A stretch of 9,352 bases of DNA from JBIOWF01 sp044868295 (lineage in GTDB: Bacteria > Actinomycetota > Actinomycetes > Streptosporangiales > Streptosporangiaceae): assembly GCA_044868295.1 (NCBI GenBank), contig JBIOWF010000298.1, forward strand, positions 1 through 9,352, in the 5' to 3' direction. Shown here piece by piece: positions 4,916 through 9,352 of the stretch. The stretch's first letter is position 1, and each line of letters begins with the position of its first letter. The translations under genes and the position numbers were made by a program. The notes beneath the pieces are model-generated. The model was not told the origin of the DNA. It saw only the letters and a program-made list of their open reading frames with translations, and did not search any database.

Positions 4916-6480
4916 TTCGCGGCGGTTCCGGTGCGGGACTTGATGCCCGTGATGCGACGGAACATGTCCCACCAGAAGGGCGCTCCGAACAGGAGCGCGA
5001 CGAGGGTGATGAGGAACCCCGGCCAGTGGCCCGGGGAGGAGAGGCGGTCCCACCAGTCGCCGCCGCACCATGTCCAGGCCGGGCTGGAGTCGCCGCGCAT
5101 GGTGACGCCCACCGGCGCGTGGGTGAAGATCTGTACGAACGCCGGCGTGCTGAGCACGTCGGTCACGCAGGCGTAGGTCTCCTCCTTCGCGTCGCACCGC
5201 GCCTTGATCGGCGCGAGCGCCTCAGGTCCGGAACCGGCGAACGCCGCCACCGAGCTGCGGTACGCGCTGTCGTTCAGCAGAGTCTTGCCGTACTCCAGGG
5301 CGTCCATGCTGAACAGCAGCGTGACGACGAGCGCGAGCGAGGCGATGACCCAGCGGACGTAGCGGCGGTAGAGCGACGTGAGCCGTTCCATCTCCCCGTC
5401 GAACCAGTCCTCGACGCCCTTGCGGAACGCCTCGACGTCATGCGAAGCCCGGTCCCACACGGCCTTGAGCGGGCGGTAGAGCGGGCTCTGGAGCGCGTCC
5501 AGATCGCTTATCAGCTGCTCGACTCCCCCGTGCTCGGTGGCGATCTCCATGACCGCGACCGCGAAACGGGCCGGGGGGATCTCGGCGATGCTGGTCCTGC
5601 CCTGCTTGGAATGGTCGATCTCCTGGAGCCGCTCGTGGAGGAGCTCCGCCATTGACTTGCCCTCTCCGACCGAGACCACGTCAGGCGTCCGCCCTGTTCC
5701 ATCGGCGTCGCCAACCGTAGGAGCTCCGGCTACGCCGACCCCAGGCGCGCGCCCGGCCTCTCCTGTGTCGCCGACCCCAGCCGCGTGTCGCAGTTCTTCT
5801 GTGTCGCCGGCTCCGGAGACGCGCTCCGCCTCGCCGGCTACATCGATGCCCGGCGCTCGCTCCGCCTCGCCGCCTCCATCGATTCCAGGGGCTCGCTCGG
5901 ATTCGTCGGCTTGGTCGATGCCGTGCGCTGGATCAGCCGAGTGGGCGGAGCCGACCGTTTCGGTGACCCGCGCGGCGGCGTTCGCAGCGGTCTCGGCGAT
6001 CGTCTCGGCAGCGGTCTGGGCACTGCTCTCGGCAGCGGTCTCGGCACTGCTCTCCGCGGCGATGGTGCCGGGTGCGGGAGCCAAAGGCGGGCTCTGGACC
6101 GGCGAGGGCTGCGGGCTGAAGTCGGGCCGGGGGTCCTTGCCGAACGGCAGCTTCGCGAACACCCCCAGCACGGTCGCGGGCAGCCGCGAACGCCCGTCGG
6201 TGGGCGGTGGCAGCAGGTCGGCGAGGTGGACTCGTAACCATCGGCCCACGCCCCTGAGCCGATCGAGCACGCCGTCGAGGGCCCGGAGCCCGGCCGGGAT
6301 CTTGCCGCCGACCTCCGCTCCGTCGAGCGTGTCGCGCAGGTACGCCCACAGGAATTTGCTGCGGATGGCGAGCAGCCTGACGATGCCCTCGTTGACGCCG
6401 CTGACGACCAGCGACAGGAGCAGGAAGGCGAGAACGAGACCGATGGCAAGGTCCGCGTAATACGAGATCAAATGGATCAC
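4912..6480 (-). CDS. Membrane protein with a repeat-rich linker, function unknown
   Basis: A 522-aa protein (from GTG 6480) with three predicted membrane segments: about 9-29 (DLAIGLVLAFLLLSLVVSG), 375-395 (RWVIASLALVVTLLF) and 486-505 (WPGFLITLVALLFGAPFWW). After the first comes NEGIVRLLAIRSKFL, a pattern I associate with a widespread uncharacterised membrane family that also has the WFDGEMERLTSLYRR segment seen here just before the second membrane helix. Residues 121-268 are a low-complexity, Ala/Glu/Gly-rich linker made of two kinds of tandem repeat. Two Cys pairs (CDAKEETYAC; WTWCGG) lie in the loop between membrane segments two and three, perhaps outside the cell. The frame is open back to TTG 6531, but that codon abuts the glnE terminator hairpin. 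GTG 6480 begins MIHLISYYADLAIG and sits 8 nt after a -10-like box, fitting a leaderless mRNA. It overlaps the next gene by 4 nt. Confidence 0.75.
   Translation of the reverse strand: MIHLISYYADLAIGLVLAFLLLSLVVSGVNEGIVRLLAIRSKFLWAYLRDTLDGAEVGGKIPAGLRALDGVLDRLRGVGRWLRVHLADLLPPPTDGRSRLPATVLGVFAKLPFGKDPRPDFSPQPSPVQSPPLAPAPGTIAAESSAETAAESSAQTAAETIAETAANAAARVTETVGSAHSADPAHGIDQADESERAPGIDGGGEAERAPGIDVAGEAERVSGAGDTEELRHAAGVGDTGEAGRAPGVGVAGAPTVGDADGTGRTPDVVSVGEGKSMAELLHERLQEIDHSKQGRTSIAEIPPARFAVAVMEIATEHGGVEQLISDLDALQSPLYRPLKAVWDRASHDVEAFRKGVEDWFDGEMERLTSLYRRYVRWVIASLALVVTLLFSMDALEYGKTLLNDSAYRSSVAAFAGSGPEALAPIKARCDAKEETYACVTDVLSTPAFVQIFTHAPVGVTMRGDSSPAWTWCGGDWWDRLSSPGHWPGFLITLVALLFGAPFWWDMFRRITGIKSRTGTAAK
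5728..5943. repeat. Six tandem 36-bp units in the membrane-protein linker
   Basis: On the minus strand this codes six consecutive 12-residue units in exact register. They include DESERAPGIDGG, GEAERAPGIDVA, GEAERVSGAGDT, EELRHAAGVGDT and GEAGRAPGVGVA, preceded by a diverged HSADPAHGIDQA. Gly at unit position 8 is kept in all six, and Arg at position 5 in several. The units differ by substitution, so this is an aged amplification rather than a recent one. It probably forms a flexible acidic linker. Confidence 0.75.
5989..6060. repeat. Three tandem 24-bp units in the membrane-protein linker
   Basis: On the minus strand this codes AAESSAET, AAESSAQT and AAETIAET, an 8-residue period continuing weakly into AANAAARV. 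It is Ala-rich and helix-prone, unlike the Gly-rich 12-residue repeat that follows it. On the plus strand the repeat appears as GTCTCGGCA/CTGCTCTCGGCAG-type motifs. Confidence 0.7.
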
Positions 6481-6488
6481 CCGCACCG

Positions 6489-6518
6489 TTGATACACCGT
6501 CATATCTCGCACGCGCAA
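6489..6518 (-). promoter_or_regulatory. Possible promoter of the membrane-protein operon
   Basis: On the minus strand a -35-like TTGCGC (6513-6518) and a -10-like TATCAA (6489-6494) are separated by 18 nt. The GTG start at 6480 lies 9 nt after the -10, close to the expected transcription start, and there is no Shine-Dalgarno sequence. This supports a leaderless mRNA and the choice of start codon. The box matches are modest. Confidence 0.3.
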
Positions 6519-6534
6519 CGGCATCGGACAATCA

Positions 6535-6579
6535 CGATCTGTACGGCTTTCGCCGGGTGGCGCAAGCCGTACCAGATCG
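6535..6579 (-). terminator. Large hairpin terminator after glnE
   Basis: A nested, almost perfect palindrome. CGATCT (6535-6540) pairs with AGATCG (6574-6579) past one bulged C. GTACGGCTT (6541-6549) pairs with AAGCCGTAC (6564-6572). After a T.C mismatch, CGCC (6551-6554) pairs with GGCG (6559-6562) around the loop GGGT. That is 19 base pairs, 36 nt beyond the glnE stop and just before the next operon's promoter. No U tract follows. A strong terminator is the simplest reading; the symmetry would also let it act on the other strand. Confidence 0.75.
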
Positions 6580-6615
6580 CATCAAACCGCCCCACACACC
6601 GTGAAGCGCCGCCGG

Positions 6616-9352
6616 TCAGTCCTCGTAGATGATGCGCTCGGCGACCAGACGTGCCCGGCGGGTGATCCGGCGGTAGTCCTCGATGAAGTCCTCCGAGCCG
6701 GGCGGCGGGTAACCGAGCGCTTGAGAGATCAGCGCACGTTCCTTGACGAGCCCGGGGATGCTGTCGCCGGCCCGGCCGCGCACCAGCATGATGGCGTCGC
6801 GGATGCGCGAGACGAACCGCCATGCCTCGGCGAGAACGGCCTCGTCGGAGGGTGCCAGCAGGCCTTCCACCACCGCGGCCCGCAGCGTTTCCAGCGTCCG
6901 GGTGGTCCGCAGCGCGGGTACGGCTCCCGCGTGCCGCAGCTGGATGAGCTGGGCCACCCACTCGACGTCGGACAGCCCGCCCCGGCCCAGCTTGGTGTGC
7001 AGGGCCGGATCGGCGCCACGCGGCAGCCGCTCGGCCTCCATGCGGGCCTTGAGCTTGCGGATCTCCCTGACCGCCTCTGCCGAGATGCCCCCGGCCGGGT
7101 ACCGCAGCGGGTCGATGAGGTCGACGAACTCGACACCGAGCGCGGCGTCTCCGGCGCAGAACCGGGCCCGGAGCAGCGCCTGTGCCTCCCAGGTGGACGA
7201 CCACCGGTCGTAGTAGGCCCTGTAGGAGGCGATCGTGCGGACGAGGGGACCCTGGCGGCCCTCCGGCCGCAGCCCGGCGTCCACCTGGAGCGGCGGATCG
7301 GGCGCCTGCCGGGCGAGCAGCCTGCGCAGTTCCTCCGCGACCGAATGCGCCGCGACCGTGGCGTCCCGTTCGGGGACTCCGGGCATGGGCGCGTGCACGA
7401 ACATGACGTCGGCGTCGCTGGCGTACGAGCTCTCCATGCCGCCGAGCCGGCCCATCGCGATCACCGCGATCCTGGTCGGGAAGGCGCCGCGCAGCTCGAC
7501 GGAGACCTTGTTGACCGCCGCATCCAGCGCCGCCTGGACGGTGACGTCGTTCAGGGAGGAGAGCGCCTGGCCCACCTGTTCGATGTCGATCAACCCCTCG
7601 AGGTCGGCGCATGCCGTACGGAACAGTTCTTTGCGGCGCAGGGCGCGGACCGAGGCGACCGCGGTCTCGGCGTCCTGTCCGTGGCGGTTGACGGCGGCGG
7701 CCGCCTCCGCGGCGACGGCCTCGACCGGCCTGATGATCGGTTCGCTGGTCGAGCCGAGCATCGTGATGGCGTCCGGCGCGTGCAGCAGCAGGCCGGTCAG
7801 GTAGCGGCTGGTGCCGAGCAGGCGGGCCAGGCGCTCGGCGACGGCGGTCTCATCGCGCAGCAGCCGGAGGTACCAGGGCGTCGCGCCGAGCTTGTCGCTC
7901 ACCTGCCGGAAGCCGAGCAGGCCGGCGTCCGGGTCGGGAGCGTCGGCGAACCAGCCGAGCATGACCGGCAGCAGCGTCCGCTGGATGGCGGCTCGCCGGG
8001 AGACTCCGCTGGTCAGCGTGGCGATGTGGCGCAACGCCCCGTCCGGGTCCCCGTAGCCGAGTGCTTCGAGGCGGGCCTTCGCCGCGGTGGTGGACAGCCG
8101 CGCCTCCGAGTCGGGGAGACGGGCGACGGCCTGCAGCAGCGGCCGGTAGAACAGCTTCTCGTGCAGCCGCCGGACTTCGAGCGCGTGCCGTTTCCAGGTC
8201 GTGGTGAACTCCCCCACCGGGTCGGTGGTCATGCCGAGGCCGCGGCCGATGCGGCGCAGGTCGGCCGTGTCCGCGGGCACCACGTGAGTACGGCGCAGGC
8301 GATAGAGCTGGATCATGTGCTCGACCTGGCGCAGGAAGGTGTAGGCCTCGGCGAGTGCCTTGGCGTCCTCACGCCCGACGTACCCGCCCCTCGACAGGGC
8401 GGCCAGCGCCGAAAGCGTGGCGCGACGGCGAAGCAGCGGATCGGACCGGCCGTGCACGAGCTGGAGCAGCTGCACCGCGAACTCGATGTCGCGCAGTCCA
8501 CCCGGCCCGAGCTTGATCTGCCGCTGCGCGTCACCGGCGCGGATGTGCGCCTCCACGCGCCGGCGCATCGCCTGCACGTCTTCGACGAAGTTCTCCCTGG
8601 TCGCGGCTTGCCAGACGAGCTCGTTCACGGCCTCGACGTACTGCTCACCGAGCTCCAGGTCGCCCGCGACCGGCCGGGCCTTGAGCAGCGCCTGGAACTC
8701 CCAGGTCTTCGCCCACCGCCGGTAGTAGGCCAGGTGGCTGTCCAGTGTCCGTACCAGCGGCCCCGACTTGCCCTCGGGCCGCAGGTTGGCGTCCACCTGC
8801 CAGAGCGATCCTTCGGACGTGCTGAACGAGCAGGCGCGCATCATGCTCTGGGCCAGCCTCGTGGCGATCTGCAGCGCCTTGGTCTCGTCGACGCCCTCCT
8901 TGGGCTCCGCCACGAAGACGACGTCGACGTCGGAGATGTAGTTGAGTTCGCGACCGCCGCATTTACCCATGCCGATGACGGCGAGACGCACGTCGGCGGC
9001 GTCGGTGACCTCCGCGCGGGCGATGGCCAGGCCCGCGTCCAGCGCTCCACCGGCGAGGTCGGCCAGTTCGGCGGAGGTCTCCGCGAACGACGACTCCCCC
9101 GTGACGTCACGCCCCGCGAGATGGAGCAGCCTGCCTCGGTAGGCCACCCGCAGCGCCTCCAGCGACGGCGTGGCGGCGACCGGCTCCGCCGCCTCCACGT
9201 CGGCGGAGACGGCGTGCAGGAGCTCCTGGCGCAGATCGCTGCCGGTCGGCCGTTCCGCGCTCTCCAGCAGCGGCCAGTGCTCGGGGTGCCTGACGACATG
9301 GTCGCCGAGTGCGGCGCTCACCCCGAAGACGCCGAGCAGTCTCCTGCGCAGG
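6616..9352 (-). CDS. glnE: Bifunctional glutamine synthetase adenylyltransferase/adenylyl-removing enzyme GlnE, N-terminus missing
   Basis: GlnE attaches AMP to a tyrosine of glutamine synthetase to switch it off and removes it by phosphorolysis, under control of PII protein and glutamine. The visible 911 residues run off the right edge; full-length homologues are near 1000, so roughly 80-100 N-terminal residues are missing. A GTG at 9321 is internal, because upstream codons continue the family sequence (RRLLGVFGVSAALGDH). The internal duplication is clear. The adenylyl-removing half has nucleotidyltransferase motif GMGKCGGRELNYISDVDVVF (8911-8973) and a GPGGLRDIEFAVQLLQL helix domain (about 8460-8515). 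The adenylyltransferase half has AMGRLGGMESSYASDADVMF (about 7396-7460) and GRGGLSDVEWVAQLIQL (about 6940-6997). Both D-x-D metal pairs are present, so both activities should be intact. It is separated from downstream genes by a strong hairpin. Confidence 0.97.
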   Translation of the reverse strand, partial: LRRRLLGVFGVSAALGDHVVRHPEHWPLLESAERPTGSDLRQELLHAVSADVEAAEPVAATPSLEALRVAYRGRLLHLAGRDVTGESSFAETSAELADLAGGALDAGLAIARAEVTDAADVRLAVIGMGKCGGRELNYISDVDVVFVAEPKEGVDETKALQIATRLAQSMMRACSFSTSEGSLWQVDANLRPEGKSGPLVRTLDSHLAYYRRWAKTWEFQALLKARPVAGDLELGEQYVEAVNELVWQAATRENFVEDVQAMRRRVEAHIRAGDAQRQIKLGPGGLRDIEFAVQLLQLVHGRSDPLLRRRATLSALAALSRGGYVGREDAKALAEAYTFLRQVEHMIQLYRLRRTHVVPADTADLRRIGRGLGMTTDPVGEFTTTWKRHALEVRRLHEKLFYRPLLQAVARLPDSEARLSTTAAKARLEALGYGDPDGALRHIATLTSGVSRRAAIQRTLLPVMLGWFADAPDPDAGLLGFRQVSDKLGATPWYLRLLRDETAVAERLARLLGTSRYLTGLLLHAPDAITMLGSTSEPIIRPVEAVAAEAAAAVNRHGQDAETAVASVRALRRKELFRTACADLEGLIDIEQVGQALSSLNDVTVQAALDAAVNKVSVELRGAFPTRIAVIAMGRLGGMESSYASDADVMFVHAPMPGVPERDATVAAHSVAEELRRLLARQAPDPPLQVDAGLRPEGRQGPLVRTIASYRAYYDRWSSTWEAQALLRARFCAGDAALGVEFVDLIDPLRYPAGGISAEAVREIRKLKARMEAERLPRGADPALHTKLGRGGLSDVEWVAQLIQLRHAGAVPALRTTRTLETLRAAVVEGLLAPSDEAVLAEAWRFVSRIRDAIMLVRGRAGDSIPGLVKERALISQALGYPPPGSEDFIEDYRRITRRARLVAERIIYED

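Noticed and set aside
5728..6060. Repeat array considered as a CRISPR
   Set aside because: The units are contiguous without spacers, are multiples of three nt, diverge at wobble and other sites, and encode an in-frame repeat protein segment.
6481..6531. TTG start at 6531 for the membrane protein
   Set aside because: It sits against the glnE terminator hairpin and upstream of the likely promoter boxes, has no ribosome binding site, and adds residues that do not look like the family N-terminus.
6500..7612. Minus-strand open frame of 370 codons inside glnE
   Set aside because: It is a shifted frame of glnE, extremely Arg/Gly/Ala-rich, with no family signature.

Overview
This is a GC-rich actinobacterial chromosome segment. 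The glnE protein, the codon use, the lack of Shine-Dalgarno sites before several genes and the mix of small regulatory and accessory genes fit a filamentous actinomycete. A Streptosporangiales-type genome (Streptosporangium or Nonomuraea relatives) is my best guess, but the sequence alone does not settle the genus.

Layout, left to right. Positions 1-353 (+) are the 3' end of an ArsR-type winged-helix regulator cut by the window edge. Positions 451-1109 (+) are a complete type II toxin-antitoxin pair, a Phd/YefM-VapB-like antitoxin and a VapC-like PIN RNase. The two overlap by 4 nt and sit behind an AT-rich promoter/operator that suggests leaderless translation. Positions 1110-1283 are a convergent intergenic stretch with hairpins. 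All remaining genes are on the minus strand. Read in their own direction (right to left) they are: glnE (5' end off the window); a large hairpin terminator; a three-segment membrane protein with a repeat-built linker; an unknown cytoplasmic protein overlapping it by 4 nt; a hairpin; a 320-nt gene-free stretch with direct repeats and several hairpins; an Rpn/YhgA-like PD-(D/E)XK protein with its own terminator; a HEAT-repeat protein; and a decayed N-terminal fragment of a PIG-L/LmbE deacetylase.

How they work together. GlnE is the core gene here: it adenylylates and deadenylylates glutamine synthetase. The 19-bp hairpin after it isolates it from the accessory genes. The membrane protein (4912-6480) and the 236-aa protein (4205-4915) are translationally coupled and probably work together, but their function is unknown. 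The toxin-antitoxin pair, the Rpn-like protein and the broken deacetylase give 1-4200 the look of an accessory, rearranged region.

I did not find a convincing complete new defence or biosynthetic system. The points most worth a second look are the structured non-coding stretch at 3906-4180, the repeat-built linker of the membrane protein with its coupled partner, and the leaderless toxin-antitoxin promoter.
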